From Eubacterium sp. (lineage in GTDB: Bacteria > Bacillota > Clostridia > Lachnospirales > Lachnospiraceae), in assembly GCA_017459945.1 (NCBI GenBank), contig JAFUBZ010000009.1, positions 1-56,349 of the forward strand: a stretch of DNA of 56,349 bases. Reading direction: 5' to 3'. Below, piece after piece: positions 16,341 through 24,900 of this stretch (the stretch's first letter is position 1; every line of letters starts with the position of its first letter). The notes below the pieces were generated by a model. It saw only the letters and a list, made by a program, of their open reading frames with translations. It had not been told where the DNA came from and did no database searches. A program made the translations under genes and the position numbers.

Positions 16341-17834
16341 TTACATCTCTGCTGCTTTTTCCAGCATACTGTCGATTGTCGCCTTTTCTGAAACCACCAC
16401 ATCAAATCCGGCTTCGTTTGCCGCTTCTGCCGTCTTCTCTCCGATGCAAAGTGCCGTCAGACCTGCATTATCTTCCGGATCTCTGCCGTTCATAAAGCCT
16501 TCCACACAGCTGCGGCTGGTAAACGTAATACAGTCATATGGTGCTTCCGTCTCTTCCGGCTCCCATGTCAAAAGTTCCGTATGATAAACCGGGATATCCG
16601 TATAGGAAACTTCTGCCTGCTCCAGACAATCCGTCACATCGTGCGATGCCAGGTTGGTGCGAAGCAAAAGTACCTTGGATTCCTTTGTGACAAATCCTGA
16701 TGTGAGCATTTCCTCGCCCAACACCTGTCCACTGTAAACAGATGGCACGAAATCTGCGATCAGGCCGTATTCTTTCAATGCCTTTGCTGTCGCGCTGCCG
16801 ATGCAGGCGATCTTCTTTCCGGCAAACACGCGCATATCCTGTCCGTTTTCGAGAAGCCATTCCAGATAAGATCTGACGCCGACTGCACTTGTGAATACGA
16901 TCGTGTCAAATGGTGCGCCATCCTGATCTGCTGCCGGAATCTCCAGCGGGCGAATGAAAGAAGTCTGAATACATGGATGAACCACAACGTCTGCGCCCAA
17001 TGCGCAAAGACCTGCTGCGAGTCTTGACTCCCCTGCTTCCGGTCTTGTGACCAGAAACCGTTTTCCCTTTAACGGCAATCTGTCAAACCAGGAAAAACGC
17101 TCCGCAAGACTGCTGACTTTTCCGACAACGATCAATGCAGGAGACTGAATCTGATTCTCTTTCACTGACTTTTCCAGCTCGCTGACTGGCTGTACAAAAG
17201 TCCGCTGGTTCGTCCTTGTTCCGTTTTCAATGACTGCACTTGGCATCGCAGGATCCATACCTGCCTGTAATAGTCCATCCGCGATCCGCCCTGCCGTCGA
17301 AACACTCATCAGGAAAACCAATGTCCCCTGTAGTCTGACGAGCGCTTCAAAATCGATCGACAGCTCTTTTCCTGCTCTTGCATGTCCTGTGATAAAGTGC
17401 ACCGAAGAACAGAAATCACGATGCGTCACAGGAATGCCGCCATAGGTCGCCGCCGCGATCGCAGATGTGATCCCCGGTACGACTTCAAATGAAATGCCGT
17501 TTTCTTCTAAAAGCTCAAGCTCTTCTCCGCCACGGCCGAACAAAAACGGATCCCCGCCTTTTAATCGTACCACTTTTTTGCCCAGAAGCGCCTGCTCTAA
17601 CAGGATCTGGTTGATCTGATCCTGCGGCACCGGATGATTGCCTGCATGCTTTCCGACATCGATCCTCTCTGTATCTTCAGGGATCAGTGCTAGGATTGCC
17701 TCGCTTACGAGCCGATCAAATACGACAACGTCTGCCGTCTCAATCAGCTGCTTTCCTTTTCCTGTTAAAAGACCGACATCTCCCGGTCCTGCACCGACCA
17801 GGTAGACGGTGCCGTTTTGTGATCTATCATTCAT
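16341..17834 (-). CDS. cobA-hemD: Uroporphyrinogen-III C-methyltransferase / uroporphyrinogen-III synthase fusion
   Basis: Two-domain enzyme of 497 residues. Residues 1-245 or so are SUMT, which makes precorrin-2 using S-adenosylmethionine: VYLVGAGPGDVGLLTGKG, DRLVS, RLKGGDPFLFGRGGEE, VPGITSAIAAATYGGIPVTHR. After a short linker, residues 255-497 are HemD, which closes and inverts ring D of hydroxymethylbilane (FLVTRPEAG, VFTSAVGVRSYLEWL, ITFTSRSCVEGFM). This fusion order is common in Clostridia. It brings together uro'gen III formation and its diversion to siroheme/cobalamin. RBS GAGGAG. It follows hemC. Confidence 0.95.
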   Translation of the reverse strand: MNDRSQNGTVYLVGAGPGDVGLLTGKGKQLIETADVVVFDRLVSEAILALIPEDTERIDVGKHAGNHPVPQDQINQILLEQALLGKKVVRLKGGDPFLFGRGGEELELLEENGISFEVVPGITSAIAAATYGGIPVTHRDFCSSVHFITGHARAGKELSIDFEALVRLQGTLVFLMSVSTAGRIADGLLQAGMDPAMPSAVIENGTRTNQRTFVQPVSELEKSVKENQIQSPALIVVGKVSSLAERFSWFDRLPLKGKRFLVTRPEAGESRLAAGLCALGADVVVHPCIQTSFIRPLEIPAADQDGAPFDTIVFTSAVGVRSYLEWLLENGQDMRVFAGKKIACIGSATAKALKEYGLIADFVPSVYSGQVLGEEMLTSGFVTKESKVLLLRTNLASHDVTDCLEQAEVSYTDIPVYHTELLTWEPEETEAPYDCITFTSRSCVEGFMNGRDPEDNAGLTALCIGEKTAEAANEAGFDVVVSEKATIDSMLEKAAEM

Positions 17835-17881
17835 TCAAACCATCTCCTCTTCTGATATTCAGATTTGTATTAAATATTTTG

Positions 17882-18793
17882 CTATGCAAACTTCATCCGC
17901 CCGGCCAGATCCAGCCCCAGCTTCTCTGCGTCTGCCACAGACCCCTCGCATCTCTCCACAAACGGCTTACCGTCTGCATCGATGTTCAACCCTGTCAGAT
18001 GAATCGTTTCTCCTTCCGCCACCGCAAATGCAGCGACCGGCGAAGTGCAGCCGCCGTCAAGCGCTCTGACAAATGCCCGCTCGCACACCGCTTCCTGCCA
18101 GGTCTTTGCATCAAAGAACTCCTGCAAAAAGGAAACATCCGCGCCGCGCCGGCCCTGTACTGCCAAAATACCCTGACAAGCCGCCGGAAGCATCTCTTCT
18201 GTCGTAAAATACCGGCTGATCCTGCCGTCTAATCCGACACGCTTCAAGCCTGCTGCCGCCATGATCGTCGCACTGTAAGTGCCACTGTCAAGCTTCTTTA
18301 ATCTCGTCTGGATGTTCCCCCGGATCGGCTCAAACCGCGCCTTTGGAAAATGCTTTGCAAACTGCAGCATCCTGCGGTTTGAAGAGCATCCGACCGGCTT
18401 GGAAAAATCGATGATCTCTGCCAGCTCCTCAAGCGACATTGATGACGCATCGGTTTCCGCCATCTCCGCCGGAAGCACCAGCACATCACGCGGATCCTCG
18501 CGTTTTGACACGCCAAGGATCGGCAAATCCGGCATCACATCCATCGGCATATCCTTCATACTGTGCACGGTCAGATCCACTTCCTCATCCAGCAGCGCCC
18601 GTTCCAGTTCTTTGATAAACAAACCCTTACCGCCGACCTTATCCAGATTCCGGTCCAGGATCTTGTCTCCGGTTGTTTTCATTGTGATCAGTTCCAGTTC
18701 GATGGAAGGATCAAACCGGCGGATTGCATCCATTACGATCTCCGCCTGGATCACTGCCAGCTTGCTTTCCCTGCTTCCTATCCGTATCTTCAT
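17882..18793 (-). CDS. hemC: Hydroxymethylbilane synthase (porphobilinogen deaminase)
   Basis: Polymerises four porphobilinogens into hydroxymethylbilane on a dipyrromethane cofactor; 303 residues. The motifs are IGSRESKLAVIQ, HSMKDMP, the Arg-rich active-site region and the cofactor-attachment cysteine in LDGGCTSPVAAFA. An in-frame ATG 15 nt upstream has no RBS; the chosen ATG has AAGG 8 nt before it. It sits between the hemA fusion and the cobA-hemD fusion. Confidence 0.96.
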   Translation of the reverse strand: MKIRIGSRESKLAVIQAEIVMDAIRRFDPSIELELITMKTTGDKILDRNLDKVGGKGLFIKELERALLDEEVDLTVHSMKDMPMDVMPDLPILGVSKREDPRDVLVLPAEMAETDASSMSLEELAEIIDFSKPVGCSSNRRMLQFAKHFPKARFEPIRGNIQTRLKKLDSGTYSATIMAAAGLKRVGLDGRISRYFTTEEMLPAACQGILAVQGRRGADVSFLQEFFDAKTWQEAVCERAFVRALDGGCTSPVAAFAVAEGETIHLTGLNIDADGKPFVERCEGSVADAEKLGLDLAGRMKFA

Positions 18794-18858
18794 CTCATTG
18801 ACCTTCATTTACGCTTTATAGCATCTTTATCACCGGATCTGCGATCAAAGTCTACAGA

Positions 18859-20439
18859 TCACTTATATTCTTTCTTCTCTATCACATCGCGCAGCATCGC
18901 TGCTGCCTTTTTCACATTCATATGGTCCTTTCCGGTTCCGACAAGGCCCATGGTCAGCTCGTCGCTTAATCCTACTGCAGGGAACCAGAAGGTCGACTCG
19001 TTGCGCGCATCGCAGACATTGACCAGGAGATTATGCTCTCTGCCGTATCTTCCGATTGCACGATTGGTTTCACGGTCATTCGTACATGCCAGAAGCATCC
19101 ACGCGTCTTTTGCAGCCTGTGTCAGATTAATGCGTTCTTTCCCGGCATTTCCTGAAGATGCAACCATACCCGGATCAGATGCTTCCGGCGCATCTTCTCC
19201 CTCAACAACATATCCCTGCTGCCACTCAATGAGCCCTGCATCCACAAGTCTTTGCAGTGTTTCACTCAGAGTCCCTGCAATGACACGGATCTGAAAACCG
19301 AATTCTGCCAGCGTCAGGATACGACGCTCCGCAATGTTTCCTCCGCCTATGACGACCGCCAACCGGTCCATTGAGTCGATAAACAGCGGGAAATATCTTC
19401 GTTCTGCCCGGTCCCGCTCCGGTGAAATGAGACGTTTGATATCCGCTTCTTTTTTCATCTTTTGATCTTCCCATCGGTGCAGTTCCGCCACATAGCCGCC
19501 AATGTATTCCTGCAGCTGCTCTGCCTGCTCCGGTTTCAACGCTTCCAGATTGCCACCGCTTAACTCATCGATATTATAGCAGTTGACCCCTTCCATTTCA
19601 GAAATCTCCGGGTCGATGTCACGCGGGACCGCCATATCGATCAAAAGCTGCGGCCGATGTGTCAGCTGTTCAAATTCCTGCTTTGTGATCACGATATGCG
19701 GACTAGCCGTCGTGCTGATCACTGCATCGCTTACTTCCATCTGCCGGTATCTGTCTGCAAATGGCACGACAGATACGCCCGGCGGAACGATCGCTTCTTT
19801 GTGATGATACTGCCGAAGCGTCATCGTAACCGCATAGCCTCTGCGCGCCAGACGCTCTGCTACCAGTCTTCCAATCGTCCCGTTCCCGATCACCAGGATA
19901 TTTTTCACATCATCCGCCTCTTCGACCGCGCGTACTGCCAGATCCACGGTCGACGTATCCTTGATCTGCAGATTGATATCCGTCCGGACTTTTTTTCCCG
20001 CGGTCACACCCAGACGGAACATCGTATTCAGGGCGCCATCCGTCATATTCATCTCCTGCGCCTCGGAAAGCGCATCTGACACCTGGGTAATGATCTGGCT
20101 ATCGCCAAGAAGCTGTGACGCGGCACCTGAGGTCAGCATGCAAAGATGCGAAAGTGCCTCATCCCCTGAAACCTCTTTCGCAACAGATGCAAAACCTCTT
20201 GCCCTTTCATCCAGACTATCGCACAGAAAATCAAACGGGTCCGGCCCCTTTATATCATCCTTCATTGACAGGTATAATTCCGTCCGGTTGCAGGTGTTCA
20301 GCAAAACACCTCCCATTACTTCCGGATGCTCTGACACCCGCCTGTATAATTCTTCTTTCTGCTCCTGACTGCAGGCAAAGATCTCCCGTTCAGACAAGGA
20401 TGCCATTTCATGATCTATGATTGCCGCTTTGATGTTCAT
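18859..20439 (-). CDS. hemA: Glutamyl-tRNA reductase / precorrin-2 dehydrogenase fusion
   Basis: A 526-residue fusion. Residues 1-330 or so are glutamyl-tRNA reductase, the first committed step of the C5 pathway. Catalytic C50 (LLNTCNRTELY) and H98 are present, followed by SGAASQLLGDSQI and an NADPH Rossmann motif (ILVIGNGTIGRLVAERL). Residues 350-526 match the siroheme-synthase N-terminal dehydrogenase (CysG-B/Met8): YFPLFIDSMDRLAVVIGGGNIAERR and LLVNVCDARNESTFWFPA. One chain therefore carries the entry step and the oxidation of precorrin-2 to sirohydrochlorin, substrate of cbiK two genes upstream. The C-terminal dimerisation helix usual in stand-alone HemA looks shortened. Start ATG overlaps the previous stop (TGATG). 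Regulation by both heme and corrin demand is plausible. Confidence 0.93.
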   Translation of the reverse strand: MNIKAAIIDHEMASLSEREIFACSQEQKEELYRRVSEHPEVMGGVLLNTCNRTELYLSMKDDIKGPDPFDFLCDSLDERARGFASVAKEVSGDEALSHLCMLTSGAASQLLGDSQIITQVSDALSEAQEMNMTDGALNTMFRLGVTAGKKVRTDINLQIKDTSTVDLAVRAVEEADDVKNILVIGNGTIGRLVAERLARRGYAVTMTLRQYHHKEAIVPPGVSVVPFADRYRQMEVSDAVISTTASPHIVITKQEFEQLTHRPQLLIDMAVPRDIDPEISEMEGVNCYNIDELSGGNLEALKPEQAEQLQEYIGGYVAELHRWEDQKMKKEADIKRLISPERDRAERRYFPLFIDSMDRLAVVIGGGNIAERRILTLAEFGFQIRVIAGTLSETLQRLVDAGLIEWQQGYVVEGEDAPEASDPGMVASSGNAGKERINLTQAAKDAWMLLACTNDRETNRAIGRYGREHNLLVNVCDARNESTFWFPAVGLSDELTMGLVGTGKDHMNVKKAAAMLRDVIEKKEYK

Positions 20440-21701
20440 CAATGTTTTCTCCGCTTTTTCACAAAGTAATTCAAAACGCCGCCGACCACGATGATGATCG
20501 CCGCCAGGATCAAAACATCGATCGCCGCTTCCTGCGGGATCTGGCTTTTCGATCCGACTGAATCTTCATAGAATGTCAGCCTGTAATCAATTGCAACCGG
20601 ATCGCCCATCGCAGTCGTGTCCGCGACGACTTCCATCGCCTCATCCATGTTGGTGATCGGGATCGTGAATGTGGAATTGCCTCCATCCTCAGATTCATTC
20701 AGATACTTCTTCCCGCCAACCAGCATGTAATCATAATACGAACTGCTCCAAAGGAGCTTCGCATAGGCTTTGTGGTCCTTGACGATCAGCCAGGTCGGTG
20801 AGCTGACACTCGCACGTCCGCTTCCGCCGGTCATGTTTACCTGGATCGAATAGGTTCCGTCATCCAGGTTGATATCCACCGGAACCGGTTCCGCTGCCTG
20901 CTGCGTTTTTCCATCCGCCGCCTGCCCTGACGCATTCTGGCCGGATGAAGCAGCTGCCTGGGTACTGCTTCCACCTTCTGAACCCGAAACATCTCCTGCC
21001 TGCGTTCCGCTACCATCTGTCTGTGACCCTGTGCTCCCGGCAGTGCCATTCGCGGCAGACGTGCCATCTGTAACGCCTGTTCCGTTCGTCTGCTCATAGA
21101 GCTTTAACGCTTCCTCAATTTTGTCATAATCCGGCAGCGTCACGGACAATGCCTCCGCCGGAATATCCGATGCATGGAACAGGATCGTCCGGTCAAACCA
21201 CTTCTTTTTCCGCTTACTGTAAGCCGCACACTGGATCCCTTCATCCAATGCCTCAACCGGAATCTCATAAACACTCATCCCGACTTTATTACTTGGCTCG
21301 ATGTAATCCTCAAGCGGTGCTGCAGCCGCTTCCTCGGCGGTTCCCATATACACGAACTTATAGCTGGTACTGGGCACCTTCATCGCAACTGTCATCACAC
21401 CGTCTTTTACCGTCAGCTCTGACTCTTCGATCCGGAAAAAGGACGAACTGCTCTCCCCGGTAATCGTATAGACACCGTCCTTGATATCTCTTCCGTAAAC
21501 CGGCATCATGCCGTATTTACCGACTTCAGTCGTCCCGCCGGTATCGGCCGCATTTGCAACCTTATCATAGCCCGGTGCAGCCATCGCATCCGTCGGCAGC
21601 CAAAATGACAGAAGCAATGCTGCCAAAAGGATCGGAAAAAACACATGCTTTCTTATTCTGTTGTCGCCTGTCAAAAAACTTCTCATCTTATCTTTCAGCA
21701 T
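20439..21701 (-). CDS. Membrane-anchored two-domain surface protein in the tetrapyrrole operon (NEAT-like)
   Basis: A 420-residue protein. A signal peptide ends near AMA (about residue 41). A first beta-rich domain spans about 60-200, a Gly/Ser/Thr/Gln-rich linker about 205-280 and a second beta domain about 285-390. The C-terminal end is a membrane helix (VLILAAIIIVVGGVL) followed by KKRRKH. The two domains look like diverged copies: KDGVYTI...LTVKDG...SYKFVYMG versus DDGTYSI...LIVKDH...YYDYMLVGG. The pattern recalls NEAT heme-binding domains, but no YxxxY heme motif is clear. Translation is coupled to the next gene (hemA fusion) and it follows cbiK, so binding or capture of a tetrapyrrole or cobalt at the surface is a reasonable inference. 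The ligand is not known. Confidence 0.75.
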   Translation of the reverse strand: MLKDKMRSFLTGDNRIRKHVFFPILLAALLLSFWLPTDAMAAPGYDKVANAADTGGTTEVGKYGMMPVYGRDIKDGVYTITGESSSSFFRIEESELTVKDGVMTVAMKVPSTSYKFVYMGTAEEAAAAPLEDYIEPSNKVGMSVYEIPVEALDEGIQCAAYSKRKKKWFDRTILFHASDIPAEALSVTLPDYDKIEEALKLYEQTNGTGVTDGTSAANGTAGSTGSQTDGSGTQAGDVSGSEGGSSTQAAASSGQNASGQAADGKTQQAAEPVPVDINLDDGTYSIQVNMTGGSGRASVSSPTWLIVKDHKAYAKLLWSSSYYDYMLVGGKKYLNESEDGGNSTFTIPITNMDEAMEVVADTTAMGDPVAIDYRLTFYEDSVGSKSQIPQEAAIDVLILAAIIIVVGGVLNYFVKKRRKH

Positions 21702-21731
21702 ATCTGTTGTCGTACTTTTCCGCGCGACGCA

Positions 21732-22523
21732 TTACACATCCAACGCATGTTCTACAAAAATCTGTCGAATCTCTTCATATTCCGTGAGCCCTTTCGGTAT
21801 CGCCTCCACCTGAAAACCTTCCGTCTCCAGGCGGTTTTTCCAGGAACCCTCTCTGTCACTGCTCATGTCACGGATCACATGAGAACCTGCTGCAAGCAAA
21901 AACGGCATCAGAATCACTTTTCCGGGTTCTTTTTCACGAAGTGTTTCCGGGATGAAATCAAAACCAGGCGCACCGTCAATCGTGCCGATCAGCACATTTT
22001 CAATCTTTTGACGCTTCAGTTCATCTGCCAGATCCATGAAAATCTGGTTGGACTCCGGCATGGAAGATGAACCGTGCGCCATGAAAACAAGTGCATCCTC
22101 TGGCGAAAGCTCTCCCTCCAGATTCGGAAGCAGCGCTGCCACGGTTTTAAGATCCTCATCTGATCCCAAAAGCGGCATTCCGATGCGAACCTGCGAAAAA
22201 GCATCTGCCGACCGTTCAAACGCATCGATCACTTTTTGGTATTCACTTGCACACGCAACAAAGACCGGCTCTGCTACCACATCCTCGATCCCGTCTTTTC
22301 GCATCTGATCAATGACCTCTACCAGATTCGGAACCGACAATCCATCCTGCTCTTTTGCCCGTTTACGCATAAACTCGCTCGTCCATGCACGGTACAGCTT
22401 ACGGTCCGGGAACGCATCCGCCAGCTCCTTTTCAATGATATCTATTGTTTTCTCTCTGGCTGCCGCAAGCGACGAACCGTAGCTGACCGCCAGAATTGCT
22501 TTCTTTGTTTTGTCCATAATCAT
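21732..22523 (-). CDS. cbiK: Sirohydrochlorin cobaltochelatase
   Basis: Inserts Co2+ into sirohydrochlorin, which commits it to anaerobic B12 synthesis; 263 residues, the CbiK (not short CbiX) length. The N terminus KKAILAVSYGSSLAAAREKTID matches the family. Candidate metal-binding histidines lie in VFMAHGSSSMPESNQ and LLAAGSHVIRDMSSD. No signal peptide, so it is cytoplasmic. Two in-frame ATGs 6 nt apart are possible starts. It lies between the ABC-2 permease and the surface protein, and its substrate comes from the hemA/precorrin-2 dehydrogenase fusion of the same operon. Confidence 0.94.
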   Translation of the reverse strand: MIMDKTKKAILAVSYGSSLAAAREKTIDIIEKELADAFPDRKLYRAWTSEFMRKRAKEQDGLSVPNLVEVIDQMRKDGIEDVVAEPVFVACASEYQKVIDAFERSADAFSQVRIGMPLLGSDEDLKTVAALLPNLEGELSPEDALVFMAHGSSSMPESNQIFMDLADELKRQKIENVLIGTIDGAPGFDFIPETLREKEPGKVILMPFLLAAGSHVIRDMSSDREGSWKNRLETEGFQVEAIPKGLTEYEEIRQIFVEHALDV

Positions 22524-22602
22524 TCTTAACCCGATTTTCTAAAAAGGTTATCCGTTATCACATTCCGTATTATCACGTTCCGAGCTGTAACCTTTACAAA
22601 CA

Positions 22603-23334
22603 TCACAGCGTCTTTTTCTTATAAATAAAGATCACCGAGATCAGCGAAAACGCCACCAGATAGATCAGCAGCACGATGATCCCCCGAAATCCGACATACT
22701 CTCCTGCAGAAATCCCACGGATCATGCCACTTGTCTGTGAAAGCGGCAGACATGCCACGAACTGACGGATGCCACGCGGCATCTGATCTGTCGAGAAAAA
22801 GGTATTACACAAGAAGGACATCGGTGTGATGATATATGCCGTAAATCGCGGTGCGTCGGTATAGCTTTTTGCAAGAAACGAAAATACCAGCGCCATCGTC
22901 GCAAACACGGTTCCGTTTAAAAACATGACAAACACGGAAAATCCGTTAAAGACCAGTCCGGTACGGATCGGCAATGTCAAAAGCAGGATGATCCCTCCTG
23001 AATACATGCCGCGAAGGCTTCCGCCGATGACCTGTCCCATGATAAACTGCCACAAAGGCGTCGGCGATACCATGACCTGGTCAAGCGCCTTTTCATAAAG
23101 ACGCTGCACGCTCATGTTCTGTGCCACAGCACTGAAGCTTCCGGTCATCGTCGAAAGCGCCACGATACCCGGGATCAGAAAATTCAGATACGGCTCTCCA
23201 TGTGAAGTCGTCTGGATTCCCAGTCCGAATACGATCAGATACATCAATGGCGTGATGACCGCTGCCAATGTAATTTTGTAAAAATCCCGGCGGAACTCCC
23301 GCCATTTTTCCCATAATACTGCTACAATTCCCAT
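22603..23334 (-). CDS. ABC-2 type transporter permease
   Basis: A 243-residue membrane protein with about six hydrophobic segments and the ABC-2 conserved region (YLNFLIPGIVALSTMTGSF; later FRGIIVLLIYLVAFSLISVIF). It partners the ATPase immediately upstream (3-nt gap). This class usually exports, so it does not look like a cobalt ECF or B12 importer. Its place between cbiL and cbiK suggests that it moves a tetrapyrrole intermediate, a toxic by-product or a cobalt-related compound. That is inference. AGGGAA lies before the ATG. Confidence 0.88.
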   Translation of the reverse strand: MGIVAVLWEKWREFRRDFYKITLAAVITPLMYLIVFGLGIQTTSHGEPYLNFLIPGIVALSTMTGSFSAVAQNMSVQRLYEKALDQVMVSPTPLWQFIMGQVIGGSLRGMYSGGIILLLTLPIRTGLVFNGFSVFVMFLNGTVFATMALVFSFLAKSYTDAPRFTAYIITPMSFLCNTFFSTDQMPRGIRQFVACLPLSQTSGMIRGISAGEYVGFRGIIVLLIYLVAFSLISVIFIYKKKTL

Positions 23335-23337
23335 GCT

Positions 23338-24186
23338 CTATTTTCCCTGCGGTCCCAATCGCTTTCCGATCCGTTCTACAAACACGTCTTCGAGGGTCGT
23401 GGCTCTGAGTGAAGCGTCCTGACTTGCATTCGAAAGATAGGCGATCGCTTCTTCACGATATGGAAAGTATCTGCTTTTGAGCAGATCATCCACAATCTCA
23501 TCCACGGCAAATGCGCCCAGTGTATCGATCAGATTCTGCGGTGTGTCAATGATGTCCAGACGTCCTTTGTCGATCAGAGCGACACGGTCGCAGAGAGACT
23601 GCGCCTCATCAATGTAATGTGTCGTCAAAAGGATCGTGATATTTCTGCTGTGAAGCTGTCTTAAAAGCTGCCACATCTGCCGTCTGGAGATCGCGTCCAT
23701 CCCGGCAGTCGGCTCATCCAAAAGCAGGATCTCGGGCTCCGTCATCAGTGCCCGGCAGACCATCAGCTTTCGTTTCATACCGCCAGAAAGATGCCGCACC
23801 ACACGGTGTCTGTATTCGATCAGACCGGCAAACTCCAGAAGCTCATCGCTTTTTTGTCTGATCACCTTTTTGGGCATATAGTAGAGCCGCCCCTGGTACT
23901 CCATCACCTCGTCCATCGTCATGTCCTGACGCATGGAATATTCCTGTGTGATGACAGACAGCTTTCTCTTCTCTACAGACGCCTTCCGGTCAAGCTTGCC
24001 GCCGTCAATGCGGATCTCCCCTTCCGTCGGCAGAAGCACCGTGGAAAGCATGCTGATCGTCGTCGTCTTCCCGGCGCCATTTGGACCGAGCAGTCCGAAA
24101 AACTCCCCGGTCTCAATGCGCAGATTCAGATGATCCACTGCCGTAAACTCTTCAAATTTTTTGGTTAGGTCGTGTAATTCTATCAT
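23338..24186 (-). CDS. ABC-2 type transporter ATP-binding protein
   Basis: A 282-residue ATPase of the DrrA/CcmA-like export class. Visible motifs are Walker A (GLLGPNGAGKTTTISML), Q-loop (VITQEYSMRQD), signature (HLSGGMKRKLMVCRAL), Walker B (ILLLDEPTAGMD) and H-loop (LLTTHYIDEA). The C-terminal region has the DrrA-like tail (ATTLEDVFVERIGKRLG). Its start overlaps the cbiL stop and it is followed by its permease, so the pair is embedded in the cobalamin/heme operon. AAGGA RBS. The cargo is unknown. Confidence 0.92.
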   Translation of the reverse strand: MIELHDLTKKFEEFTAVDHLNLRIETGEFFGLLGPNGAGKTTTISMLSTVLLPTEGEIRIDGGKLDRKASVEKRKLSVITQEYSMRQDMTMDEVMEYQGRLYYMPKKVIRQKSDELLEFAGLIEYRHRVVRHLSGGMKRKLMVCRALMTEPEILLLDEPTAGMDAISRRQMWQLLRQLHSRNITILLTTHYIDEAQSLCDRVALIDKGRLDIIDTPQNLIDTLGAFAVDEIVDDLLKSRYFPYREEAIAYLSNASQDASLRATTLEDVFVERIGKRLGPQGK

Positions 24187-24872
24187 TACTGTTCCTTTGC
24201 GATAATCAACGAGAAATACCCTGACTCGTCCGGGATTTCTTCGACATCCAGATAGATCTTTTCGTCCGGCATGCCACAGTTTTCTACCATGGAAACCTTT
24301 TTCCCGCTCTGTCTTAAGAGATCCTTGACTTCTTTCATCTTGCTGCCGGATTTCATGAGCACATATGTGCCCGGCAGATCCAGCGGCTCATTCAGACGAT
24401 GTACTGCAGGAATCACATGCATCGGCTCCTGCCACTCCGTCAACGGGATATTGACTCTTGCAGCTGCTGCGCAGAAAGAGGTGATGCCGCTGACAAGCTC
24501 CGTCTGGTATCCCTGTGCCTCCAGGATGTGCTGCAGATAGGAGAACGTGCAGTAAACCGTCGAATCTCCGAGGGTTAAGTAAACCACGTTTTTCCCCTGA
24601 TCCAGGTAGGATGCGATCGTGGCTGCTCCCTTTTCATGGTTTTCCTGCTGCACCTTTTTATCATGCACCATCGGCATGTAAACCGGCACCAGCTCTTTGT
24701 CTGCCAGCTCTGGTACCATTTGCACTGCGATCTGATATGCGGTTGTCTCCTTCGGCTCCTGTCCCGGCAAAGCGATGACATCGTTTTCCCGGATCAGGCG
24801 GATTGCCTTAACTGTCATCAGCTCCGGATCACCCGGTCCTACGCCTACGCCATATGCGATTCCTTTTCCCAT
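24186..24872 (-). CDS. cbiL: Cobalt-precorrin-2 C20-methyltransferase
   Basis: SAM-dependent methylation at C20 of cobalt-factor/precorrin-2; 228 residues, typical of CbiL/CobI. Family motifs are GVGPGDPELMTVKAIRLI at the N terminus, the SAM-loop region VYLTLGDSTVYCTFSYL, and LVSGITSFCAAAARVNIPL. It is the first biosynthetic gene after the AraC-type regulator (28-nt gap), with a GAGGGG RBS. Together with cbiK downstream it takes sirohydrochlorin into the corrin branch. CbiH, CbiF and CbiC are not in the window. Confidence 0.95.
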   Translation of the reverse strand: MGKGIAYGVGVGPGDPELMTVKAIRLIRENDVIALPGQEPKETTAYQIAVQMVPELADKELVPVYMPMVHDKKVQQENHEKGAATIASYLDQGKNVVYLTLGDSTVYCTFSYLQHILEAQGYQTELVSGITSFCAAAARVNIPLTEWQEPMHVIPAVHRLNEPLDLPGTYVLMKSGSKMKEVKDLLRQSGKKVSMVENCGMPDEKIYLDVEEIPDESGYFSLIIAKEQ

Positions 24873-24900
24873 GTTATTCTTCTCCCCTCAAAATTCATGC

